Source: JAYWDA01 sp043779185 (lineage in GTDB: Bacteria > Bdellovibrionota > Bdellovibrionia > Bdellovibrionales > Bdellovibrionaceae). Taken from it: DNA of 23,952 nucleotides. How positions within the stretch are numbered: position 1 is the stretch's first letter; every line of letters begins with the position of its first letter. The notes beneath the pieces are model-generated. The model had not been told where the DNA came from. It did not search any database and saw only the letters and a list, made by a program, of their open reading frames with translations. The position numbers and the translations under genes are program-made. Location: assembly GCA_043779185.1 (NCBI GenBank), contig JAYWEQ010000077.1, positions 1 to 23,952 of the forward strand. Direction: 5' to 3'. Shown here piece after piece: positions 6,837-13,664 of this stretch.

Positions 6837-7763
6837 ATGAAGCGTCGCGATTGGTTTATGGTCATTATTCCGTTGATTACAGTTTGGTTATTAGACCGTG
6901 TGACGAAAGTTTGGGCCACCTCATTATCTGGGATTACCTCTTACGGGCCATTGCACTTTGCGCTTCATCACAATCATGGCGCGATGATGGGATTATTTTC
7001 AGAATTGCCCGGGGTTCTAAGAATCGTCACCCTATGTACGGGCGGAGCTTTCTTGCTTTGCACGTATGCGATCATCCAATACATGCTTCCTATTCGCTCT
7101 ATTCAACTGCGCGCCGGTCTTTCAATTTTACTGGGTGGCATCCTAGGTAACGTCGCGGATCGAATTGTTTGGGGTTTTGTTGTGGATTTTATTGTCTTAG
7201 GAACGCCGACTCTTTCAAGTCCGGCGTTCAATATTGCAGATGCCGTTCAATGGGTTGGCTATTTAATGATTGTTTTAGCGATTGTTCGGGACGGCGATAT
7301 CTTATGGCCAGAAAATAGCAGCCGAACAACCTATTGGGTGAACCGTAAATTTCAATTAAAGTACAGTTTTTTTCTTTTTGGGGTGGCGACTTCTTTGGGC
7401 ATCGTTGGCTGCGTTTTTAGTTATACTTATTTTCGTGTCACAATCACCGAGCTTGTCGGAAATAACCAGTATCTATTAAATAAGTTTCTGGTGCCTTTTG
7501 TTGTCGCCTTCAGTCTTATTTTTCTAACCTTTGGGATTATTTTATTTGCCCTTGGAAAATACCTGTCCCATCGCATTGCTGGCCCCATTTATGCTTTTGA
7601 AAAAAGTCTGCATGATATATTAGGTGGAAACACCCAAAGGCGCTTGCGCCTAAGATCAGCTGACGAGTTCAAACATTTAGAAGAGCTGACCAATCAAATT
7701 CGGGAAAAATTTAACTCTCTGCAAGCTAAAGATGACACCCCTAAACCACCGCAGAATCCTTGA
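6837..7763 (+). CDS. lspA: lipoprotein signal peptidase LspA fused to a HAMP domain
   Basis: Inner-membrane aspartyl protease that removes the signal peptide of prolipoproteins after lipidation. Numbering from the alternative GTG start at 6801 (320 residues), the LspA part covers about 17-165: DRVTK at 32-36, HNHGAMMG at 57-64, GNVADR at 116-121 (catalytic Asp120) and FNIADA at 143-148 (catalytic Asp147), with four membrane helices. It then continues with two further helices (about 188-212 and 229-254), a short periplasmic loop between them, and a HAMP signature: RIAGPIYAFEKSL at 258-270, then LRSADEFKHLEEL. Ordinary LspA ends after about 165 residues. No output domain follows the HAMP. Start is unsettled: ATG 6837 has AAAAGG touching it; GTG 6801 has no ribosome site. 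Confidence 0.9.
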   Translation: MKRRDWFMVIIPLITVWLLDRVTKVWATSLSGITSYGPLHFALHHNHGAMMGLFSELPGVLRIVTLCTGGAFLLCTYAIIQYMLPIRSIQLRAGLSILLGGILGNVADRIVWGFVVDFIVLGTPTLSSPAFNIADAVQWVGYLMIVLAIVRDGDILWPENSSRTTYWVNRKFQLKYSFFLFGVATSLGIVGCVFSYTYFRVTITELVGNNQYLLNKFLVPFVVAFSLIFLTFGIILFALGKYLSHRIAGPIYAFEKSLHDILGGNTQRRLRLRSADEFKHLEELTNQIREKFNSLQAKDDTPKPPQNP

Positions 7764-8571
7764 TCTTATTAAGATAAAATCTTTTATTGGAATTGTCGTT
7801 CAAACAAAGAGCATAAATAAAATCGCCCTCCAGACTGCGCACTAAACCATAAGGTTTAATTTTTCGAGTCGGAGAATTTTTTCCTTTGTCATAGACAATT
7901 TCTAAAGTTTTTTTCGATTCCGTTGCCAAAACAATATTTTTCACTAAGACGCTCGAATCCTTGAGAATAGAAAATTTACTCCACTCCATCCAGCGGCCCT
8001 GACACTGATAGACTTGCTCAAGTGTCGCTGTTTCACCAATTTTTTCAAAACTTTTAAGCCCCACATAAAGACAAGCTCGCGCATCATCTAAAGCTCGGTG
8101 AGCCGAGCCCCCATTGATTCCTAAATATCTCACTAAAGTTTGTAGTTTATGATTCTCACATCCTAAAATCATTTTCCGGGAAATCAGACTGGTGCACAGA
8201 ACCGGTTTTTTGGGAAAAGAGAGATTGTTTTTTTCATATTCGAAAGCCAGGAAACCCACATCAAAAGCGGCATGGTGGGCTAATAAAATATCGTCTCGAA
8301 TAAATTCGTCAATTCGACCGATCACGTCTTTCATTGACGGCGAATTTTCTACCATTTCATTGGTGATACCATGAATACCCATGATAAAATCAGACATGGG
8401 TTCGCGGGGCTTAATCAGAATTTGCAACTCATCGATTATTTTTCCACCCTGCCATTTGACGGCCCCAAATTCGACGACATCAAACCCGATGGGATAGGCC
8501 CCACTGGTTTCAGTGTCAAAAGCGATGAAGGTTTGTTCGGACCAGGGTTTTGTTAAGTCGAAATTTGCCAT
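7741..8571 (-). CDS. DEDDh 3'-5' exonuclease (DnaQ-like) with C-terminal WYL-like domain
   Basis: Predicted to remove nucleotides from 3' ends of DNA or RNA. The exonuclease fold occupies about residues 12-175: FDTETSG (Asp19, Glu21), AHHAAFDVGFL (Asp104), and AHRALDDARA (His158, Asp163). The order and the His make it DEDDh class, like DnaQ or RNase T. The tail from about 205 resembles a WYL domain: LEIVYDKGK, TRKIKPYGLVRS, FIYALC, KRFYLNKIKDS, which is the strand pattern of these ligand-sensing modules. It is not the replicative epsilon subunit by length and tail. There is no ribosome site; a promoter-like sequence ends seven bases before ATG. It overlaps lspA by 23 bases at its 3' end. The WYL assignment is by eye. 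Confidence 0.85.
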   Translation of the reverse strand: MANFDLTKPWSEQTFIAFDTETSGAYPIGFDVVEFGAVKWQGGKIIDELQILIKPREPMSDFIMGIHGITNEMVENSPSMKDVIGRIDEFIRDDILLAHHAAFDVGFLAFEYEKNNLSFPKKPVLCTSLISRKMILGCENHKLQTLVRYLGINGGSAHRALDDARACLYVGLKSFEKIGETATLEQVYQCQGRWMEWSKFSILKDSSVLVKNIVLATESKKTLEIVYDKGKNSPTRKIKPYGLVRSLEGDFIYALCLNDNSNKRFYLNKIKDSAVV

Positions 8572-8577
8572 TCAAGA

Positions 8578-8606
8578 CTTATACACTGAGCGGGGATTTA
8601 GGTCTA
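8578..8606 (-). promoter_or_regulatory. candidate leaderless promoter of the exonuclease gene
   Basis: On the minus strand TAGACC (8606-8601) and TATAAG (8583-8578) are 17 bases apart (4 of 6 and 5 of 6). The start of transcription would fall at about 8571, exactly the A of the ATG, and no Shine-Dalgarno sequence is present, so the message may be leaderless. Confidence 0.5.
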
Positions 8607-8621
8607 GTTCCGTCCGACCTA
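8599..8621. promoter_or_regulatory. dyad between the exonuclease and barrel genes
   Basis: TAGGTC at 8599-8604 and GACCTA at 8616-8621 form a perfect 6-bp inverted repeat with an 11-base centre. One arm covers the -35-like box of the exonuclease promoter, so it could be an operator for one or both divergent genes. Confidence 0.35.
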
Positions 8622-8633
8622 CGACACGCTTCT

Positions 8634-8662
8634 TTGTCTTTTCTCTTAGTTTTGAGTGAAAT
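8634..8662 (+). promoter_or_regulatory. possible promoter of the barrel gene
   Basis: TTGTCT at 8634-8639, 17 bases, TGAAAT at 8657-8662; four matches of six in each box. It ends six bases before the ATG at 8669, again leaving no room for a leader. Confidence 0.25.
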
Positions 8663-8668
8663 GGAAGG

Positions 8669-9358
8669 ATGGTTCAGCTTCGCCGTCTTATTTTATTTTT
8701 GCTGTTTATTCCCACTTTAAGTTGGGCTCAATCTTCGAATGATTCGAGCGGTAAAAAGGTTGAAGGGGATGCCTCTCTTTTAACCAATTACATTTGGCAT
8801 GGCTTAACCCAAACCAAACTGAATCCCGCCATTCAAAGTTCTATTTTTTATAATTTTAATCAGACCTTGCGCTTCGGCGCCTGGGGCTCAAATGTAAATT
8901 ATTATAACTCGAATAAAGCCAATGCTCTGTTAAAACTGAAGGGCGATATCTTTGTTCCACTTTCTACCAATACATCCTTTGGAATTCATTACAGTGATAA
9001 TCACTATTTTGAATCTGACGACCGCGATGGCAATACGGTGGGATTTAACATTGAGCTTTACAAGTATCATTTGCTTTACGAACAAGAAAGTAACTGGCAG
9101 CGCCTGGGTGTAAAGTCTAAATATCTGCGCCTGGGAAAAATCTGGGATGTCTTTACGACCTGGAAATTGGAAACGCATGTCGGGTTCACATCGATCGATG
9201 GCGCACCCTATTCAGACTATTTTGATCTGCTGGCCGGGATCGGCTACACCAGTGGCGCTTTCTCATGGCAAGTCGGGGGCACTTCGACCTCGAACAATTC
9301 GCAGTTCGGAGCTTATGCCGATACCTTTATTTACCTTCTATTAAAAGCATCTTTTTGA
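8669..9358 (+). CDS. TorF-family (Gcw_chp-type) putative outer-membrane barrel
   Basis: Small predicted porin-like outer-membrane protein of 229 residues; substrate unknown. It opens with a signal peptide ending at LSWAQ (about residue 21). The mature protein starts with DASLLTNYIWHGLTQTKLNP and continues to FGAWGSNVNYYN, which matches the hallmark of the Gcw_chp/TorF family (a NYxxxGxTQ stretch then a WGSNV stretch). The rest alternates in short amphipathic beta strands, and the last residue is Phe (LLLKASF), as expected for insertion by the BAM complex. The only usable ATG has AAGG directly touching it, so the initiation signal is poor. Its end lies four bases from the motB stop. Confidence 0.8.
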   Translation: MVQLRRLILFLLFIPTLSWAQSSNDSSGKKVEGDASLLTNYIWHGLTQTKLNPAIQSSIFYNFNQTLRFGAWGSNVNYYNSNKANALLKLKGDIFVPLSTNTSFGIHYSDNHYFESDDRDGNTVGFNIELYKYHLLYEQESNWQRLGVKSKYLRLGKIWDVFTTWKLETHVGFTSIDGAPYSDYFDLLAGIGYTSGAFSWQVGGTSTSNNSQFGAYADTFIYLLLKASF

Positions 9359-9362
9359 AATT

Positions 9363-10313
9363 TTAGGGCTCTGATTCTGACGAAGAACCTTCTTGAAAAG
9401 ATTTTTCTTCAGCTTTTTCTTCAGCTTTTTCGGCGGCCTGTTTGGTCTTGCGATTTGTCACTTGCGTGACAAAATTATCATACACGCTCATATCGGCGCG
9501 GGGTTGGCCAAATAAAGTGTCAATTTTTCTCTGCGCTTTGCCGTCCGATTTAAATTCTTTTTGTTTGATGCTGATATGAATTAAGCCAATTAATTTTGCT
9601 GGGTCTGCTTCGCCTTTTTTATCTTTCACATTGGTATTTCCTGCCACGGAAACACTGGTGTGTTCAAGAGTCGATTGAACTCGTTTCGTGATAAGATCAG
9701 CTCTTTCAGAGGCCACTCGCTGAGCAACAGACGAACTTGCCCCTGGAACAGTTTGAATAAACATATTTGAAACGACGGCAATGTTGGCGTCCTCAAGTCC
9801 TATGGTCAACGACTGCACGCGGTCCATCACAGTCACAAATTCACCTGTTGGACGAGCCGTGCCACGATCAAAAAGAATATTATCAGGAATATCAAATTCA
9901 AAACCATCTTGCGTGATACTGACGTTTCTTGCCAGATCGGTCATCTTATCGGCGATAAATGAGGTGACGACTTTTGCCGAACCCATATCCAAAATATTTG
10001 GTGTCTTGTCGGCGGGCTCCATAAAGCTTTGAAAGGCTTTTAAGGGCTCGTTCAAAAGATCCAAAAATAGTTTTTCCAAAGTGATTTCCGCACCAAAATT
10101 TTGAAAATTATATTCAATGATCGAGGGTGTTGAGAAATAATCAGAAACCGCTTTTTTAGTTTGATCTGATTGTCCTAAAAGCCACATCACAAGAAAAAAC
10201 GCCATTAAGGCCGTCATGAAGTCGGCCAAGGCCACCTTCCACGATCCCCCATGACCACCACCGCCCGCGATGGTGATTTTCTTGATAACGATGATAGCTT
10301 CTTTTTTTGCCAT
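9363..10313 (-). CDS. motB: flagellar stator protein MotB (divergent C-terminal domain)
   Basis: Inner-membrane stator subunit that carries the proton path of the flagellar motor and anchors the stator to peptidoglycan. The N-terminal half is classical: GSWKVALADFMTALMAFFLV at 23-42, with the proton-binding Asp31 and one membrane helix. Residues 131-155 (FEFDIPDNILFDRGTARPTG) begin an OmpA-like domain and SERADLITKRV at 202-212 keeps its last helix, but the central stretch 178-190 lacks the TGHTDN-type residues that grip peptidoglycan. The last 30 residues are charged and repetitive (AEKAEEKAEEK). The stop of motA and the ATG share one base (TAATG), with AAGAAGG as ribosome site. Bdellovibrio is known to carry several motAB pairs; this is one of them by inference. 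Confidence 0.93.
   Translation of the reverse strand: MAKKEAIIVIKKITIAGGGGHGGSWKVALADFMTALMAFFLVMWLLGQSDQTKKAVSDYFSTPSIIEYNFQNFGAEITLEKLFLDLLNEPLKAFQSFMEPADKTPNILDMGSAKVVTSFIADKMTDLARNVSITQDGFEFDIPDNILFDRGTARPTGEFVTVMDRVQSLTIGLEDANIAVVSNMFIQTVPGASSSVAQRVASERADLITKRVQSTLEHTSVSVAGNTNVKDKKGEADPAKLIGLIHISIKQKEFKSDGKAQRKIDTLFGQPRADMSVYDNFVTQVTNRKTKQAAEKAEEKAEEKSFQEGSSSESEP
9402..9437 (-). repeat. 12-bp tandem repeat in the motB tail
   Basis: TTTTTCTTCAGC occurs twice in tandem (9402-9413, 9414-9425) and a third, altered copy follows to 9437. On the coding strand it gives the AEEK-type repeat at the MotB C terminus, so copies can be gained or lost in frame. Confidence 0.8.
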
Positions 10314-11179
10314 TAAGCAGCCTTCTTAATTTCTTTAGTCGCTTTATCCATTTCATTAAACGAGGGTCGCTCTTCTGGAGTGATCGAACGTCTTGCATAC
10401 TCAATACAAACTAACGGAGGAGCCCCTCGCTGCAAGGCGACCATGGCATTTTTAATGGCCATCAAGTATCGACCCTCGGCTTCAATATCAGCACCAATCT
10501 TCACAGCTGTCGGGCCAATCAGACCGTAAGCTCCAAAAACCCCGAGCATTGTTCCCACCAGAGCGCCTGCCACCAAAGATCCGATTTTTTCAGTTCCTTC
10601 TGTTAAGTGACTCATCGTTTTTACGATACCCAAAACCGCCGCAACGATTCCTAATCCAGGAAATCCATCTCCAGCCGACTGCACCGCATGTTGAGCCATG
10701 TGCTCTTCAGCATGAATGGCTTTCATATCTCCATCTAATAAATCGTCGACGTCATAGGGCGATAACTCTGCCGACAAAGTGATCTTCATGGTGTCGCACA
10801 GAAAATGAACCGCATGATGGTTGTGCATAAAGCTGGGATAGGCTTTAAAAATCTCGGATTTATCGGGATCTTCAATATGTTTCTCGATTCCTTGCGGACC
10901 CTCTTTACGAAAAACTTGAAACAGTTGAAACAACATTTGAAGAAGCTCTAAGTAATCTTTTTTCTGAGGACCTTTTGACGTCATCGCTTTGATGGAAAGT
11001 TTAAAACCTGCTTTGATTGTCTTCATCGGATTGGCGATGATGTAAGCACCGAGAGCCGCGCCGGCGATAATAATCATTTCATGGGGCGCCGAGTGAAAAA
11101 TCACATGCATATGTCCACCGGCGAAGACGAAGCCGCCGAAGACCATCGCAAACACAACGATTATACCTACAAATCCCAT
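10313..11179 (-). CDS. motA: flagellar stator protein MotA
   Basis: Stator subunit that turns proton flow into torque on the rotor. The 288-residue length and layout are standard: two membrane helices at the start, a large cytoplasmic loop, and two further helices. Residues that matter in E. coli are all present: Arg91 and Glu99 in FRKEGPQGIEKHIEDP (the rotor contact), Pro174 in DGFPGLGIVAAVLGIV, and Pro223 in GLIGPTAVKIGADIEAEG. It is the first gene of a motA-motB unit. A ribosome site (AAGAGG) sits eight bases before ATG, and a sigma-28-type promoter lies directly upstream, which would tie it to late flagellar genes. Confidence 0.97.
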   Translation of the reverse strand: MGFVGIIVVFAMVFGGFVFAGGHMHVIFHSAPHEMIIIAGAALGAYIIANPMKTIKAGFKLSIKAMTSKGPQKKDYLELLQMLFQLFQVFRKEGPQGIEKHIEDPDKSEIFKAYPSFMHNHHAVHFLCDTMKITLSAELSPYDVDDLLDGDMKAIHAEEHMAQHAVQSAGDGFPGLGIVAAVLGIVKTMSHLTEGTEKIGSLVAGALVGTMLGVFGAYGLIGPTAVKIGADIEAEGRYLMAIKNAMVALQRGAPPLVCIEYARRSITPEERPSFNEMDKATKEIKKAA

Positions 11180-11200
11180 AGTGATACCTCTTCATCAACT

Positions 11201-11227
11201 TCATCGGCGGCAAAGCTTGAATGATTA
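11201..11227 (-). promoter_or_regulatory. sigma-28 (FliA)-type promoter of motAB
   Basis: On the minus strand TAATCATT (11227-11220), 11 bases, then GCCGATGA (11208-11201). The -10 part matches the FliA consensus GCCGATAA in 7 of 8 bases, the spacing is the canonical 11, and the -35 part matches 5 of 8. It ends 21 bases before the motA ATG. Confidence 0.55.
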
Positions 11228-11269
11228 AGGCTTTTTCAACGGATCCAGACCTTCGGCGCGTCCTAGTCC

Positions 11270-11298
11270 TCGACCCCAGCCTTCCTTTGCGCTAAGAT
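11270..11298 (+). promoter_or_regulatory. possible leaderless promoter of dsbD
   Basis: TCGACC at 11270-11275, 17 bases, TAAGAT at 11293-11298 (4 of 6 each), ending six bases before the ATG at 11305. No ribosome site is visible in the remaining bases. Confidence 0.3.
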
Positions 11299-11304
11299 CA
11301 TCGC

Positions 11305-13104
11305 ATGCGAAATTCACTGACTTGTTTTTTTCTTCTGCTGTTTGCAACTTCGTTGATCGCTCAGGCCGAAAGTCCTGACGCTCAAATCACCGACCCTTTG
11401 ACCGTCGAAGGATCCCTCCAGCCTTACCAGCTTCATGCCGGTCAAGGTGCGATTCTGTCTTTAAAATTAAAACTGCCGCCTCATTTTCATGCTTACGTCG
11501 ACAAATTTAAAATTGTTGTCTTAGAGCCTGATGGAACTCATTACGGCGAATTCAAATTAAATCCAGTGCATGATTTTTTTGATAAGTTTTCAAATAAAAA
11601 TCGCCAAAGTGTTAAGGGCGATTCCCTTCTTAGCTTACCTTTTGAAGCCCCCTCTCAGATTTCAGAAAATAAAAATAATTTAAAGATCGAACTGACGTAT
11701 CAGGCCTGCTCGGACAGTTATTGTTTGTTTCCAAAAACTAAGACTTTAGAAATTCCTTTCTCTTGGACGTCGCCCTTGGCGACAAAAGCAGGTCCCCAGG
11801 TCGAAGAATCCAAAGTCTGGAATTCATTCAGTGGCGAATCCGTCAAAAATGCCTTAGAAAAAAACTTACTCTTGGCTTTTGCTTTGGTTTTTTTATCGGG
11901 CCTGTTAACCAGTTTCACACCTTGCATCTTTCCAATGATTCCAATCACTCTAGCGATCTTGGGACACGATTCGCAGAAACGCAGCCGCTGGCAAAATTTT
12001 TCTTTAAGCGTTTTTTATGTGGTTGGTATCGCCACCACCTATTCAATACTAGGAGTCGTCGCCGCCTCAAGTGGTCAACTTTTTGGCTCTAATCTAGGTC
12101 ATCCCTTAGTGATCGGGACCATGTGTTTAATTTTTTTCCTGATGGCTCTGAGTATGTACGGAGTTTTTGAAATTCAAGTTCCTGCTTTCTTAAGACAGTC
12201 CTTCCGTCGACATTCCAGCGGCGTCAATTTCGCCGGCGCCTATTTTTCTGGCATTGCCGCCGGAGTTGTTGCTAGTCCCTGTGTCGGACCCGTGCTTGTC
12301 ACTTTGCTGGCCTTCGTTGCCTCGACACAAAATCGTATCTTAGGTTTTTTTCTGCTTTTTACTTATGCGATCGGTTTGGGTGTCATTTTTTTAGTTTTAG
12401 GAGCCTTCACCCAGCTCGCGCAAAAACTTCCTCGGTCAGGGCCGTGGATGGACGGCATGAAGTTTTTATTGGGCAGTTTAATGTTAGGAGCTTTTTATTA
12501 TTACCTAAGCTTTTTGCTGCCGCAACGCTGGCATGATGCTGCCTTGGGGCTGGGTCTTGTTGTCGTGGCCAGTTTCTTCGGTGCTTTTATGAACGCCGGC
12601 CACGGCGGAAAATTTCGACGCGTTCAAAAAGGTCTGATGCAATCCCTTTTAGCTTTAGGTATCGGCTTTATTTTAGTGGCGGGACTTCAACTGCGCCCCC
12701 TTCTTTTTAATAAATTTGATGGGCCCTATGAAGTGGCTTCTGCGCCGACCAATAAAGATTGGCAACCCTACAGCGCCGAACTGCTGGCCATGGCGCAAAA
12801 AGAAAAACGCCCCGTCGTGATCGATTTTTTTGCGGATTGGTGTTTGGCCTGTCATGAGCTAGACGAAAAAACTTTTGCACGACCCGAAGTTCAAGCCGCG
12901 CTCAGCGGATTCACTAAAATGCGCTTTGATGCCACGAAGGAAAGTCCGATTTTCACGGCTCTTCGTAAAAAATATAAAATTATGGGACTTCCGACAGTGC
13001 TCTTTTTTAACAGCCAGGGTGAATGGATCGAATCGATCACATTGACTCAGTTTGAAAAGCCAGACTATTTTTTAAAAATTTTAGAAAAATTAAAGTCTTT
13101 TTAA
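11305..13104 (+). CDS. dsbD: thiol:disulfide interchange protein DsbD
   Basis: Transfers electrons from cytosolic thioredoxin across the inner membrane to periplasmic disulfide isomerases and cytochrome maturation. All three domains are present in 599 residues. After a signal peptide (to about 21) the alpha domain carries Cys135 and Cys140 (YQACSDSYC). The beta domain of eight membrane helices runs from about 186 to 460 with its redox pair in SFTPCIFPMIP (Cys207) and ASPCVGPV (Cys326). The thioredoxin-like gamma domain has ADWCLACHELD (Cys513, Cys516) and a cis-Pro loop (GLPTV). It diverges from motA across 125 bases. The last 15 bases overlap the convergent coiled-coil gene. The start lacks a clear Shine-Dalgarno sequence. 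Confidence 0.96.
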   Translation: MRNSLTCFFLLLFATSLIAQAESPDAQITDPLTVEGSLQPYQLHAGQGAILSLKLKLPPHFHAYVDKFKIVVLEPDGTHYGEFKLNPVHDFFDKFSNKNRQSVKGDSLLSLPFEAPSQISENKNNLKIELTYQACSDSYCLFPKTKTLEIPFSWTSPLATKAGPQVEESKVWNSFSGESVKNALEKNLLLAFALVFLSGLLTSFTPCIFPMIPITLAILGHDSQKRSRWQNFSLSVFYVVGIATTYSILGVVAASSGQLFGSNLGHPLVIGTMCLIFFLMALSMYGVFEIQVPAFLRQSFRRHSSGVNFAGAYFSGIAAGVVASPCVGPVLVTLLAFVASTQNRILGFFLLFTYAIGLGVIFLVLGAFTQLAQKLPRSGPWMDGMKFLLGSLMLGAFYYYLSFLLPQRWHDAALGLGLVVVASFFGAFMNAGHGGKFRRVQKGLMQSLLALGIGFILVAGLQLRPLLFNKFDGPYEVASAPTNKDWQPYSAELLAMAQKEKRPVVIDFFADWCLACHELDEKTFARPEVQAALSGFTKMRFDATKESPIFTALRKKYKIMGLPTVLFFNSQGEWIESITLTQFEKPDYFLKILEKLKSF

Positions 13105-13587
13105 TCGCGCAATTTCGTGTTTACAGTCATTCAAAGCTTGCAGCGTTGAATTTAAAACAACTTCTTTTTCCTGCATCAATTTTTGCATTTGATTCATGCG
13201 CACTTCAAAACTTTTAATCACATGATTGTGGCGATCGATCATCTCTTGAGTTTTTTCATCATAAGAGGCGCGCTCGATAATTCTTTGCTGCATCTGTGTC
13301 AGACGAAGTCCGACTTCTTGCGCCAATCCGTTATGGGAATTTTCTAAGCGAGCGATCATCTGCTGCAGCCGCTCAAGCTTCAGGTGACTGCCCTTCAAAG
13401 AATCAGTCCACTGCGCTTGGTTTTGACGAGCACTGTCTTCGGACTTTTGAAGATAAGCTTTGATTTCAAGAATTTGGCGATCCACATCCAAAAAATGTGG
13501 CTCGGTCGTCAGCTCGGGTAAAAAGGACGGAGCCTCAGTAGGAGCGCGGTTTTCACCGAAAAGATCAGGGTTCAATTCTCGTTGCAT
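13090..13587 (-). CDS. small coiled-coil protein of unknown function
   Basis: A 165-residue cytosolic protein with no signal peptide or membrane segment and no domain I recognise. The first 35 residues are Pro-rich and disordered-looking (MQRELNPDLFGENRAPTEAP); from about residue 35 to the end it is helical with heptad-like spacing of Leu, Ile and Met (KLERLQQMIARLENSHNGLA, MNQMQKLMQEKEVVL). The gene is real: GAGGTG lies six bases before ATG and an excellent promoter lies upstream. It diverges from the 342-residue gene at 13665, with which it shares a control region. A structural or scaffold role is possible but not shown. Confidence 0.8.
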   Translation of the reverse strand: MQRELNPDLFGENRAPTEAPSFLPELTTEPHFLDVDRQILEIKAYLQKSEDSARQNQAQWTDSLKGSHLKLERLQQMIARLENSHNGLAQEVGLRLTQMQQRIIERASYDEKTQEMIDRHNHVIKSFEVRMNQMQKLMQEKEVVLNSTLQALNDCKHEIARLKRL

Positions 13588-13603
13588 AAATCACCTCGCA
13601 AAA

Positions 13604-13632
13604 AGTATATTTTCACTGGACTTAAATTTCAA
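13604..13632 (-). promoter_or_regulatory. sigma-70-type promoter of the coiled-coil gene
   Basis: On the minus strand TTGAAA (13632-13627) and TATACT (13609-13604) are 17 bases apart, five of six matches in each. The start would fall near 13597, followed by the GAGGTG ribosome site. Confidence 0.65.
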
Positions 13633-13635
13633 TTC

Positions 13636-13659
13636 TTCCTATCTTGGCCGAGATAGGAA
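13636..13659 (+). promoter_or_regulatory. perfect 9-bp hairpin covering a Shine-Dalgarno sequence
   Basis: TTCCTATCT at 13636-13644 and AGATAGGAA at 13651-13659 pair completely around a 6-base loop. The right arm contains AGGA (13655-13658), the only good ribosome site for the ATG at 13665. In RNA the site would be hidden in the stem. As DNA, the same dyad lies just upstream of the opposing promoter and could be an operator. Confidence 0.6.
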
Positions 13660-13664
13660 TCTTG

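Noticed and set aside
9350..9372. Bidirectional terminator between the barrel gene and motB
   Set aside because: AAAAG/CTTTT with a three-base loop is very weak and the T-run is broken.
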